A DNA stretch of 32,643 nt from Thermoplasmata archaeon (GTDB taxonomy: Archaea; Thermoplasmatota; Thermoplasmata; Methanomassiliicoccales; Methanomethylophilaceae): contig SUST01000015.1 in assembly GCA_015063285.1 (NCBI GenBank), positions 1 through 32,643 on the forward strand, written 5' to 3'. This document shows positions 22,400-30,645 of this stretch, one piece after another. A program made the translations under genes and the position numbers. Positions within the stretch are counted from its first letter, which is position 1, and each line of letters opens with the position of its first letter. Below the pieces are notes generated by a model, which did no database searches, was not told the origin of the DNA, and saw only the letters and a list, made by a program, of their open reading frames with translations.

Positions 22400-24013
22400 A
22401 TGCCCAAAGAGATCGTGATTGCCCTGATCGACGGATACATCGACGACCCCGCTGCATTAGGGGTTCCGCCGTACATCTCCCCGATGATCCGTTCCATAGC
22501 GGGCGCGGCCTTGGATGCGGGAGCGGATAGGGTCGAGTACATCTCCATCGACATGATCAGGAAGCATAGGAAACTGCCCGATGCTGCCGTCTCTGTAGTA
22601 TTGTCAGGTAACACTGTACCAGGCAAGTATCTGAGGACCATGCCGATGTCCCTCAAGGAGCTGGCGGAGATCACTCCAAAACTCAAGGGATGGAAGATGA
22701 TAAGCGGCTCCGCCGCCGATTCCAAAGAGGCTGAGGCCTTTGATTTCATTATCAAGAAGGATCCCGCCGCATCGCTGTTCGACGGGATCTCCGGAAAAGA
22801 GGTGCTGGAAAGGTACAGGACCCTCGAGGAATGGAACAGATGGATGCTGCTGGGTGCTGATATCGTCACTCAGCATCAGGACTTCCCCGAACCGCTGGTG
22901 GCCGAGATCGAATCCTACAGGGGATGCCACCGTTACAGGTCAGGAGGATGCTCCTACTGCATAGAACCGCTGAAGGGCAAGCCCCTCATGAGGTCCCCCA
23001 AGGATATCCTGGCAGAGGCTCAGAAACTGAGGGATCTGGGAGTCAGAAACATCCGTGTCGGCGGCCAGACATGCATAGTATCCTACGGTTCCGAGGATGA
23101 TTCGGAGACGCCCCGCCCCAATCCGGATGCTGTAAGGGAACTCTTCGAAGGCCTTCACTCCATGGGATTCGACACCATACACGTGGACAACGCCAATCCC
23201 GCCGTCATCTCATCCTATCCAGGGGAATCAGAGGAGATACTCCGTATCCTTGCGGACAACTGCACCGACGGCAACGTTCTCGCTTTGGGGATGGAGTCCG
23301 CCGATCCTTTTGTCATCACGGAGAACAACCTCAACAGCACATCCGAACAGGTCCTGGATGCCGTCAGGCTCATCAACAAGGTCGGTTCAGACAGAGGGGG
23401 ACGCGGAATGCCCAAACTCCTCCCCGGGATCAACATAATATGCGGTCTGGACGGAGAGACGAAGGACACCTACAGGATGGACATGGAGATCCTCGAAAGG
23501 ATCAGGGACGAGGACCTCATGGTCCGCCGTATCAACATCCGCCAGGTGCTCCCGGTCAGGAGACCGTTCGACGTCAAGGTGGACCAGCGCAGGTTCAAGA
23601 AGTTCAAGGAGGACATCAGAGAGAATATAGACCGCGCCATGCTGGAGCGCATAGTTCCGTACGGAACAATCCTGAAGGATGTCTACATGGAGCTGAATGA
23701 CGGGAACACCACGTTCGGCAGGCAGATAGGTTCCTATCCTCTGTTGGTTGGTATCCCTTACAAGGTGGACACCGACGAGTTCCATGACGTGTTCATAACC
23801 GACTGGGGATTCCGTTCCATCACCGGGATAACCTACCCCTTCGACATCAACCACATGCCCATGTCGTCCCTCGCGGGACTGCCCGGGATCGGCAAGAAGA
23901 GGGCCAGCAAGCTCGTGATGGAGAGGCCTTTCAAATCATTGGAAGAACTGGCAGAAGTGATCGAGGACCCTTCAGTGGTTGAGAAGCTGAAGGACATCAT
24001 AGTTCTGGGATGA
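22400..24013 (+). CDS. archaeal radical SAM protein with C-terminal helix-hairpin-helix
   Basis: A 537-residue radical SAM enzyme. The N-terminal 165 residues resemble the B12-binding-like domain of archaeal relatives. The Fe-S cluster motif is C176-x7-C184-x2-C187 (RGCHRYRSGGCSYC), a wider first spacing than the classical C-x3-C-x2-C. The C-terminus has a helix-hairpin-helix segment (LAGLPGIGKKRASKLV, about 490-505), which suggests nucleic acid binding. Members of this archaeal family are annotated only as radical SAM proteins and the reaction is unknown. GAGG lies about 7 bases before the ATG. Its stop codon directly abuts that of the convergent carbonic anhydrase gene. Confidence 0.85.
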   Translation: MPKEIVIALIDGYIDDPAALGVPPYISPMIRSIAGAALDAGADRVEYISIDMIRKHRKLPDAAVSVVLSGNTVPGKYLRTMPMSLKELAEITPKLKGWKMISGSAADSKEAEAFDFIIKKDPAASLFDGISGKEVLERYRTLEEWNRWMLLGADIVTQHQDFPEPLVAEIESYRGCHRYRSGGCSYCIEPLKGKPLMRSPKDILAEAQKLRDLGVRNIRVGGQTCIVSYGSEDDSETPRPNPDAVRELFEGLHSMGFDTIHVDNANPAVISSYPGESEEILRILADNCTDGNVLALGMESADPFVITENNLNSTSEQVLDAVRLINKVGSDRGGRGMPKLLPGINIICGLDGETKDTYRMDMEILERIRDEDLMVRRINIRQVLPVRRPFDVKVDQRRFKKFKEDIRENIDRAMLERIVPYGTILKDVYMELNDGNTTFGRQIGSYPLLVGIPYKVDTDEFHDVFITDWGFRSITGITYPFDINHMPMSSLAGLPGIGKKRASKLVMERPFKSLEELAEVIEDPSVVEKLKDIIVLG

Positions 24014-24586
24014 TCACTCGAAGAACTCCACGTTGCCGTGGTCGATATCGTACATCGCACCGATGACCATCAGCCCTTCCCTGCCTTCCTTCCCTTCGCT
24101 GATCTCACGGACGCTGTTCTCCACGTTGAGCCTGGACGCCTTATCGGGATCCTTCTCGTCACCGATGGCATCGGTGATGACCTTGATGATCTGAAGGGAA
24201 TGCCCCTCATTGAATCCGTTCAATGCCTCTGCGATGGCCCCGCATTTGGTGTGCCCGAGTACAACGATCAGCTTGCATCCCAGATGGTCGACGGCATACT
24301 CCAGGCTGCCGTAGGTATTGATGTCGTCCACGATGTTGCCTGCGGTCCTGATGACGAAGAGTTCGCCGATACCGGCAGAGAAGATCACTTCGGGGATCAC
24401 ACGCGAATCGGAACAACTGACGATGGCAGCGTAGGGATGCTGGCCGTTGTCCGCGGCATCGATGATCCTCTCGACGGTGATATCGCCGCAGTACTCCGCC
24501 TTATCCACGAAGAGCCTGTTGCCGTCCTTGAGCCTCTTCAGCGCATCCTCCGCTGAGATGTTCCCCTTAGGTGCCTTGTGAACCAT
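24014..24586 (-). CDS. beta-class carbonic anhydrase
   Basis: A 190-residue beta carbonic anhydrase interconverting CO2 and bicarbonate. Zinc ligands and the catalytic dyad are present: C58-x-D60-x-R62 in VSCSDSR, and H112-x2-C115 in GHTKCG. The conserved IRTAGNIVDDINTYGSLEYAV stretch lies between them. The length is normal and no signal peptide is visible, so it is cytoplasmic. It may supply bicarbonate for carboxylations such as those of purine or CoA-linked metabolism. It is divergent from priL. Confidence 0.94.
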   Translation of the reverse strand: MVHKAPKGNISAEDALKRLKDGNRLFVDKAEYCGDITVERIIDAADNGQHPYAAIVSCSDSRVIPEVIFSAGIGELFVIRTAGNIVDDINTYGSLEYAVDHLGCKLIVVLGHTKCGAIAEALNGFNEGHSLQIIKVITDAIGDEKDPDKASRLNVENSVREISEGKEGREGLMVIGAMYDIDHGNVEFFE

Positions 24587-24609
24587 ATCGGATGGATATC
24601 GTGCCGTGC

Positions 24610-24617
24610 GATATATC
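24610..24617 (+). promoter_or_regulatory. TATA box of priL, leaderless
   Basis: GATATATC is centred 27 bp upstream of the priL ATG (24641), which places the transcription start at or next to that ATG. It supports 24641 over the in-frame ATG at 24680. Confidence 0.5.
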
Positions 24618-24640
24618 TGTTAACCCTGCACTGACGGCGG

Positions 24641-25750
24641 ATGTCAAACGTTATCTATCTGTACGTTCGTCATTCGGCCATGGACACTAAACGTGCTGCA
24701 AGGTATCCGTTCCTAAAGGAATCGGCGGAGTTCGCGGAGAAGAACTCGGCCGACCTGGAATCCCTTCTCACGTCGGAATCCTACGCCCCCGCACGCACCA
24801 GGGGCAGGGAGAGGGTCCTCCAGGCGCTGGAGAGATCCGAGGTGTCCTATGTGGAGCTCATGACCGATTATGACAGATTGATCGAGGTCATGTCCTATCC
24901 TTACGCAAGGATGCTGGTCTCCCAGGTGGGCGACCGTTTCCTGACGAAGAGATATGCCTTGTCGGAAGCCGTACGGATGAACAATCTCCTGAGCAAGGAG
25001 GATAGAGATACCGTGCTGATGGTTTCCGAGGAGCTGGGGGTCAATTCGACGGTGGCCCGCGACGGCACGATCCATATGAACTTCCCCGATTTCCTCAGAC
25101 TGTCCAGCAGACTGAACAGCGTCGATTGGAAGCTGATCAACAGCGACATCCACCACGGTGTGGTGTACCTCCCTCAGGAGAAGTTCAGCCGTCTGATGCA
25201 GAACGCGCTCCAGGACAAGATCGAGTCCGAATTGCCGCTGCTCACGCCCGATGAGTACAAGAGATACCTCGCTGGCGACGTTACTGCCGTCACCATGGCC
25301 CTGGCGGATACCAAGATGAAGATGAGCCCCACCAACGGCGAGGGAATGAAGACAGAGTTCCTCCCGCCCTGTCTGGTGCACATATTGGAGATGTCCAGGA
25401 ACGGTCTGAACCTGCCGCACAGCGCAAGGTTCGCGATAGTGACATTCCTGAAGGCATTGGGATTGGGGTATGAGGACATCATCAGGGTGTTCGCGGAATC
25501 CCCGGACTTCGACGAATCCAAGTCGGAATATCAGATCAAGCACATCATGGGGGAGCTGAGCGGAGGCGAGGGGTACTCCCCACCGGAATGCAAGACCATG
25601 AAGACCAACGGTCTCTGCTACAATCCCGACAGGCTCTGCGAGCAGGAATGGATGAACCATCCTCTGAAGTACTACAGGACGAAGATGAAGGACAGGGACA
25701 AGAACAATGCTGTCCCTTCATATGAAGACAAGACTGCTGGCACAGAGTGA
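24641..25750 (+). CDS. priL: DNA primase large subunit PriL
   Basis: A 369-residue primase large subunit, the regulatory partner of PriS (14287). The N-terminus has the conserved ARYPFLKES. The C-terminal 4Fe-4S domain has its four cysteines: C244 (LPPCLVH), C317 (PPECKTM), C326 (NGLCYNP) and C333 (DRLCEQE), followed by the typical HPLKYYRTK. The start is ATG 24641, fitting a leaderless message; ATG 24680 would remove 13 residues and still keep the conserved core. The gene ends 103 bp before an ATPase gene, and that gap holds the TACTTCA/TGAAGTA repeats. Confidence 0.95.
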   Translation: MSNVIYLYVRHSAMDTKRAARYPFLKESAEFAEKNSADLESLLTSESYAPARTRGRERVLQALERSEVSYVELMTDYDRLIEVMSYPYARMLVSQVGDRFLTKRYALSEAVRMNNLLSKEDRDTVLMVSEELGVNSTVARDGTIHMNFPDFLRLSSRLNSVDWKLINSDIHHGVVYLPQEKFSRLMQNALQDKIESELPLLTPDEYKRYLAGDVTAVTMALADTKMKMSPTNGEGMKTEFLPPCLVHILEMSRNGLNLPHSARFAIVTFLKALGLGYEDIIRVFAESPDFDESKSEYQIKHIMGELSGGEGYSPPECKTMKTNGLCYNPDRLCEQEWMNHPLKYYRTKMKDRDKNNAVPSYEDKTAGTE

Positions 25751-25771
25751 TTTCTAATTGTATTTTGATTA

Positions 25772-25818
25772 TACTTCAGAATTTGAAGTAAAATGTTTTT
25801 ACTTCATTATTTGAAGTA
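25772..25818. repeat. twin TACTTCA-N5-TGAAGTA inverted repeats, 28 bp apart
   Basis: TACTTCA and TGAAGTA occur at 25772-25778/25784-25790 and again at 25800-25806/25812-25818. Both copies are perfect 7-bp inverted repeats with a 5-base spacer, starting 28 bp apart. The second copy lies directly upstream of a TATA-like ATTATAAAC (25824-25832) that would give a leaderless message for the ATPase gene starting at 25854. The architecture parallels the twin palindromes of the other DUF234-type ATPase (2981-3028), but the sequence differs. Confidence 0.85.
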
Positions 25819-25853
25819 AATATTATTATAAACATAATGCATCCCCATAATCG

Positions 25854-27281
25854 ATGGAATTCATAGGTCGCAAGAAGGAACTCGATCGTCTGCAAAACGT
25901 ATGGGAGAAGAACCGCTACAAGACCTGCGCCATATACGGCAGAAGGAGGATTGGCAAGACCACTTTGATCGAAGAATTCATCAAAGACAAGAATAACATC
26001 TCATTCTCCATGGTCAAAGGCACCTATGAGGAGAACGTCCAAAGGATGGCCTATGAGTTAATCGAAAAAGGGGAATCGGTCGAAAAACCTGAGCTTTACT
26101 TCGTTATGAAAGCATTGAAAGCAATATGTGTGAGGGAGAAAACAGTCATCGTATTCGATGAACTTCCCAATTTAACGCAGAACAAGGAGTCAGCTGCTTC
26201 GGAACTCCAGTTCTTCATAGATTGGATGGTGGATAACAGCGATTCTATGTGCATAATATGCGGTTCATCCATCTCCCTGATGATAAACGAAATAAAGAAC
26301 TCCTCAAAACCACTCTACCAAAGATTCATGTGCATAATCGAGCTGGGGCCGCTAACCATAGATGAGGTGCGCTGTTTCCATCCGAATATGGATGATAGGG
26401 ACCTTCTCAGGACCTATCTCATCCTAGGCGGCATCCCTCTGTACCATGAAAGCGCCAGAGGTCTTGACTTCAAAAGTATGATTGATGATTACGTACTCAG
26501 CAAAACCAGCAACTTCAATGAGGATGCGACCAACATCATCATGGTGGAGATGGGGACGTTGGGAATTCCTTCACTGTCAGTCTTGAATGCATTGAGCAAC
26601 GGTTCAGTGAGGTTCACAGAGATAGCGTCTGTAACCAAACTCTCTGATCGGATGGTCAGCAGATGTTTGGAAGGTCTCGAATCGATGAGACTTGTCTCCA
26701 AAAAACATCTCATGTGCGCAAATAGCAAACATCCTACATACATGATAACAGACAGCCCCATGGCATTCCATTACAGGATCGTAAGGAGATACTCTCCAAT
26801 TACTGCAACGAACGCCTCCAAATACGATTCTATGCATCAGCTGATATCATCATTCCTGGGAAGCCAATTTGAGGTTTATTGCAAAGACCTCGTAGCCAGG
26901 AATTATCCATGTTCAGAGATTGGTAGCTGGTGGGGCTCTGTCCCGGTCAGAGACTATGACGGTCAAATAATGAAAGACGGGAACGGGAAGACGATAACAG
27001 AGGATGTGGACATCGACCTGATCGCCACCGTCCGCAAAGGCAACAACCGCATAGACCTATTCGGAGAATGCAAATTCGATGGCAGCGAGGCCGATATTTC
27101 AGTATTTAACAAACTAAATGTGAGGGTCGAATCGCTGAGCGGAGGTTACAATCCACGTCTGATGATCATCGCTGTGAATGGGTTCGAGGAAGAACTATTG
27201 AACTATGCAAGCGCAGGATTGGTACTGCTTGTGAATCTGGACATGATAGTAGGAAAGGCCCCGCTTCCCGAGTTACCATAA
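25854..27281 (+). CDS. DUF234-type archaeal ATPase with nuclease-like C-terminus
   Basis: A 475-residue P-loop ATPase starting MEFIGRKKEL. Walker A is GRRRIGKT (29-36), identical to that of the gene at 1578, and Walker B is VIVFDELPN. A central winged helix (VRFTEIASVTKLSDRMVSRCLEGL region) is followed by a C-terminal DUF234 nuclease-like domain: EIGSWWGS, DVDIDLIATV and LFGECKF give a D-x-D plus E-x-K pattern. The EVGSWWGKV/EIGSWWGSV landmark is shared with the 1578 gene, confirming they are paralogues. It has no gene partner; priL lies upstream and the phospholipid gene is convergent downstream. Confidence 0.88.
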   Translation: MEFIGRKKELDRLQNVWEKNRYKTCAIYGRRRIGKTTLIEEFIKDKNNISFSMVKGTYEENVQRMAYELIEKGESVEKPELYFVMKALKAICVREKTVIVFDELPNLTQNKESAASELQFFIDWMVDNSDSMCIICGSSISLMINEIKNSSKPLYQRFMCIIELGPLTIDEVRCFHPNMDDRDLLRTYLILGGIPLYHESARGLDFKSMIDDYVLSKTSNFNEDATNIIMVEMGTLGIPSLSVLNALSNGSVRFTEIASVTKLSDRMVSRCLEGLESMRLVSKKHLMCANSKHPTYMITDSPMAFHYRIVRRYSPITATNASKYDSMHQLISSFLGSQFEVYCKDLVARNYPCSEIGSWWGSVPVRDYDGQIMKDGNGKTITEDVDIDLIATVRKGNNRIDLFGECKFDGSEADISVFNKLNVRVESLSGGYNPRLMIIAVNGFEEELLNYASAGLVLLVNLDMIVGKAPLPELP

Positions 27282-27294
27282 CCCTTGAGGGGGA

Positions 27295-27969
27295 TTACTC
27301 CTTCTTCTCGTTCTCCATCTTCCCAAGGTTCTTCCATGTGATGATGGCCCTCTGGATTGCAGTCAGATTGCCGACCACGGCGAACCAGAGCATCATGATC
27401 TCCAGCCAGTTGATGTCAAAGGCCCAAAATCCGAGATCGATGTAGAACGATCCCAGGTCGAATATCTCCATTATGTATTGGATGAGCGGGAACAGCGTGG
27501 ACAGCACGACCCTGTCCGCACGGCCCAGCAGACCTGCGTAGAGACGGGGAGCACCGATGGCCTGTGCCTGTGTTCCCATGTAGGATGTCAGAAGGACGCC
27601 GACCAGAGCGAGCATACCAAGGTACGGGTTGCACCAATATGCGCAGAAGGCGATTCCGCCTATCATGAACACATCGGCGTACCTGTCGAAGACATGGTCA
27701 AGATAGTCCCCTTTGGCGCTGCACTTGTTGCCCAATTTGGCGATCTTCCCGTCCAGAGCATCGAAATATCCCGATACGATGACCAATGCCGCCCCGACTA
27801 AGAGAAGCCAATGCCTGTCGTCATCGCCGCTGAGATAGAACACTACACCGCTGAGCAGTGCGACTATGAGCCCCAGCCACGAGACCAGATTCGGATTCAC
27901 ATTGATGAGTCTCTTGGCTACGGGGGCCAATGCGAAATCGGCCTTCGCTCTCTGTCCGTCTAGAACCAT
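27295..27969 (-). CDS. CDP-alcohol phosphatidyltransferase (archaetidylinositol phosphate synthase-like)
   Basis: A 224-residue membrane enzyme of archaeal ether lipid head-group synthesis. The CDP-alcohol phosphotransferase signature is present at about residues 69-95: DALDGKIAK, then KGDYLDHVFDRYAD, i.e. D-x2-DG-x2-AK-x8-G-x3-D-x3-D, with K in place of the usual R after the alanine. About five hydrophobic segments surround it. Archaeal homologues include archaetidylinositol phosphate synthase, but the exact alcohol cannot be read. Its ATG lies inside the end of the upstream kinase gene (10-bp overlap), so translation is coupled. It is the last gene of the operon. Confidence 0.87.
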   Translation of the reverse strand: MVLDGQRAKADFALAPVAKRLINVNPNLVSWLGLIVALLSGVVFYLSGDDDRHWLLLVGAALVIVSGYFDALDGKIAKLGNKCSAKGDYLDHVFDRYADVFMIGGIAFCAYWCNPYLGMLALVGVLLTSYMGTQAQAIGAPRLYAGLLGRADRVVLSTLFPLIQYIMEIFDLGSFYIDLGFWAFDINWLEIMMLWFAVVGNLTAIQRAIITWKNLGKMENEKKE

Positions 27970-28493
27970 TTGTCCATCTCCTGCGACCAGTCGGTCTTTC
28001 CAGGTAGGTAATCGTCGGACTCCCCTATTAGTATTTCTTCTATAGAGTCGGCCGAGACGGCTATTTCATTGCGTGAACAGTCGACCTCCCAAACGGGTAT
28101 ATCGGAATCGATCGCTTCACACAGAATAACGTCCAGGACCTCCGATTGGACGTTCTCGCAGACCTTCTGCTCGGAATATCCTCTAGCTCTAAGCCTCTCC
28201 GCCAGCACCTCGGGATGGCATCTCAGCACGATGATTCCGCTGCAGTCCATGAAATGAGAGAGATGGCTGTCCAGGATGTATAGGTCCTTACTCTTGCGAT
28301 ACTCTTCCAGAGAATCGTTTAGATCATCCAGGTCAACCTCGTGGGTGTCCCTTTCGGCATCCAGTTCTCCCAGGAGGCCATGGGATTTGATGTGATCCTT
28401 TCCGTCGATGACATTGTAACCTCTGGAGCGCAGCTCCGCTGAGATCGATGTCTTCCCGGTCCCGGGGGTGCCCGTGAGGGCATAGAGTGTCAT
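27960..28493 (-). CDS. Fap7/AK6-type putative adenylate kinase, ending in TAG
   Basis: A 177-residue P-loop kinase of the archaeal adenylate kinase 6 (Fap7/hCINAP) type: GTPGTGKT at 8-15, the DSHLSHFM loop near 75, and LRARGYSEQKVCENVQSE near 100 (lid region). Members phosphorylate AMP and also act in small-subunit ribosome maturation. The start overlaps the PfkB stop as ATGA and the end overlaps the next gene. It stops at TAG (27960-27962). A read-through would add 13 residues before a second TAG and a TGA 7 codons further on, and the protein is already of normal length, so TAG is taken as a true stop here. Confidence 0.85.
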   Translation of the reverse strand: MTLYALTGTPGTGKTSISAELRSRGYNVIDGKDHIKSHGLLGELDAERDTHEVDLDDLNDSLEEYRKSKDLYILDSHLSHFMDCSGIIVLRCHPEVLAERLRARGYSEQKVCENVQSEVLDVILCEAIDSDIPVWEVDCSRNEIAVSADSIEEILIGESDDYLPGKTDWSQEMDKWF

Positions 28494-29410
28494 GAGATCT
28501 CTCTGAGATAGGGCTCCGCCCTCTCCATGACAGCATCCCAGGTGGGGATGTGCGTCAGAGCGCCGGTCTCCTCAATAACGAACGATGCCACCGTGGAAGC
28601 GATGGTGAGCGCCTCCGGGATCTCATATCCCTTATAGAGCGCAGTATAGAATCCCGCTCTATAGGTGTCCCCGCATCCTGTGGGGTCGGCGATCCTCTCG
28701 GCCTTCACCGTAGGGATCTTTATGATCTCCCCTTTGACCTTGGCAACGCTTCCCTCTGCCCCATGTGTGCAGACGACCAGATCGACGTCCGCATCTGTGA
28801 TCTCCTTGAGTCCGGCATACTTCTTCAGCGATTCCGCCTCGAAGTTATTGCAGAACAGTGCATCGGATCTCGACAGTGCCTTCGGGAAATTATCGGAATT
28901 CCAGATTCTGTGGGATTCCTGGGCGGGATCGATGGCGATCCTCGTTTTGGACTTGATCTCGTCCATGACCCTGATGTAATAGGAGGGCTGTCCGGTACAG
29001 AAGTGGGTGTACTTCGACTTCTGGGCATTCTTGGTGAGGAGGATGTCCAGATCGTCAGCGAATCCCTGGGGGCCCTGGTAGAAGACGACCTTCTGCGTCA
29101 TGTTGGGATCGTTAACGACCACCGCACCGGAGGTCTCGAACTTGTCCACATGGAGGAACTCGTCCAGTATCAATCCCGAATCGGCTATCTGCTTCTCGTA
29201 CATTCCCGGGAAATCGTTCCCCACGAAGGCGCACAGCGCCGTAGGGCATCCAAGCTTCGCGGCTGCCACTGCTATGTTCGTACCGGTGCCGCCCAGAGTC
29301 GTCAGCTTCGTGATTATGTCCTCTGTTGTATTGTCGGCAGGGAACTTCCTCACTGTGAGGATCTGGTCGACGGTCACGTGGCCGTATACGGACAGGAAGG
29401 GTTCGCTCAT
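28490..29410 (-). CDS. PfkB-family carbohydrate/nucleoside kinase
   Basis: A 306-residue ribokinase-like kinase. The N-terminal TTLGGTGTNIAVAAAKLG is the PfkB substrate-binding signature, and DPTGCGDTYRAGF near residue 250 is the C-terminal signature with the catalytic aspartate in GCGD. The start ATG 29410 overlaps the AdoHcy hydrolase stop as ATGA; the frame further upstream runs through that gene and is not used. The substrate is probably a nucleoside such as adenosine, given its place directly after AdoHcy hydrolase, but sugar kinases of this family cannot be excluded. Confidence 0.88.
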   Translation of the reverse strand: MSEPFLSVYGHVTVDQILTVRKFPADNTTEDIITKLTTLGGTGTNIAVAAAKLGCPTALCAFVGNDFPGMYEKQIADSGLILDEFLHVDKFETSGAVVVNDPNMTQKVVFYQGPQGFADDLDILLTKNAQKSKYTHFCTGQPSYYIRVMDEIKSKTRIAIDPAQESHRIWNSDNFPKALSRSDALFCNNFEAESLKKYAGLKEITDADVDLVVCTHGAEGSVAKVKGEIIKIPTVKAERIADPTGCGDTYRAGFYTALYKGYEIPEALTIASTVASFVIEETGALTHIPTWDAVMERAEPYLREIS

Positions 29411-30645
29411 GTTCCCTCTTTCCATCCGGTGGTGTATCTTACCTGGTCGTCGCTGAGCTTGTCGATGAGGACTCCCATGGAATCGAGCTTGATCGCGGCG
29501 ATCTTGTTGTCGATCTCGTCGGGTACCCTGTAGACTATCGGCTGCATGTCCTTGTAGTTCTGGCTCATGTACACGATTCCCAAAGCCTGTGTGGCGAAGG
29601 ACATGTCCATGATTTCTGCGGGATGTCCCTGTCCTGCGGCGAGGTTCATGAGACGTCCCTCTCCGATGAGGTAGATCCTCCTTCCGTCCTTCATCTTGTA
29701 CTCGTCGATGAACTCGCGGACACGGGTGCATGTCTCCGACAGAGCGTAGAGATGCTCCTTGTTAATCTCGTTGTCGAAGTGTCCTACGTTTCCTACGACG
29801 CATCCGTCCTTCATGACCTGGAAGTGCTCAAGGGTGAGGATGTCCTTGCATCCGGTGACGGTGAATACCATGTCCGCCTGTTTGACGGCGTCAATCATCC
29901 TCATGACCTGGAATCCGTCCATCTTGGCCTCGATGGCCTTGACCGGATCCACTTCTGTGACGATGACGCATGCTCCGAATCCCTTCGCCCTCATGGCGAT
30001 TCCCTTTCCGCACCATCCGTATCCTGCGACGACGACCGTCTTTCCAGCCACCAGCAGGTTGGTGGAATTCATCCATCCGTCGAATGCGGACTGTCCGGTT
30101 CCGTACCTGTTGTCGAACAGGAACTTCATCTTCGCGTCGTTGACATCGAGGACGGGGAACTGGAGGGTACCGTCCGCGGCCATGGCTCTGAGACGGGTGA
30201 CTCCGGTGGTGGTCTCCTCGTTCGCGGCCTTGATGTTGGGCAGGACCTCCCTGCGGGTGGTGTGCGCCATTGTGATGAGGTCGGCACCGTCGTCGATGAT
30301 CAGGTCGGGATTCATGTTCAGGACGGTGTTCAGGTTAGCGTAGTACTCGTCCTGCGACTCCCATTTCTTCGCATAGACGTCCAGTCCGTACTCGTCGCGA
30401 AGCGCAAGAGCGACCGAATCGTCTGTCGACAGGGGATTGCAGCTTGCGAGGCGTATGTTCGCTCCCGCATCGGCCAATGTGATGGCGAGCATCCCTGTCT
30501 TGGCCTCTGTGTGGAGGGCCATTCCGATCTTGAGACCCTCGAGGGGCCTCTCCTTGATGAAGTTCTTTCTGATCTCCTGGAGCACGGGCATGTGGTTCTC
30601 CACCCAGTGCAGCTTCAGGGATCCCTGTTTTAGAAGGTCGTCCAT
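29407..30645 (-). CDS. ahcY: S-adenosylhomocysteine hydrolase
   Basis: A 412-residue NAD-dependent hydrolase that splits S-adenosylhomocysteine into homocysteine and adenosine. Landmarks are HTEAKTGMLAITLADAGA, SCNPLSTDDSVA, the substrate-binding DNRYGTGQSAFDG, the NAD motif VVAGYGWCGKGIAMRAKG and the C-terminal GEGRLMNLAAGQGHP. The archaeal-type protein lacks the long insertion of eukaryotic forms. In some methanogens the related enzyme acts on S-inosylhomocysteine, which sequence alone does not separate. Its ATG directly abuts the stop of the upstream gene and its stop overlaps the PfkB start. Confidence 0.95.
   Translation of the reverse strand: MDDLLKQGSLKLHWVENHMPVLQEIRKNFIKERPLEGLKIGMALHTEAKTGMLAITLADAGANIRLASCNPLSTDDSVALALRDEYGLDVYAKKWESQDEYYANLNTVLNMNPDLIIDDGADLITMAHTTRREVLPNIKAANEETTTGVTRLRAMAADGTLQFPVLDVNDAKMKFLFDNRYGTGQSAFDGWMNSTNLLVAGKTVVVAGYGWCGKGIAMRAKGFGACVIVTEVDPVKAIEAKMDGFQVMRMIDAVKQADMVFTVTGCKDILTLEHFQVMKDGCVVGNVGHFDNEINKEHLYALSETCTRVREFIDEYKMKDGRRIYLIGEGRLMNLAAGQGHPAEIMDMSFATQALGIVYMSQNYKDMQPIVYRVPDEIDNKIAAIKLDSMGVLIDKLSDDQVRYTTGWKEGT

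Noticed and set aside
27960-27962. Pyrrolysine read-through of the Fap7-like kinase TAG
   Set aside because: The protein is complete without it, the extension meets a second TAG after 13 codons, and it has no family similarity.
29411-29731. Longer PfkB start at 29731
   Set aside because: The extra sequence runs antiparallel in frame through the AdoHcy hydrolase end with no PfkB similarity, while ATG 29410 overlaps the upstream stop in the usual ATGA manner.
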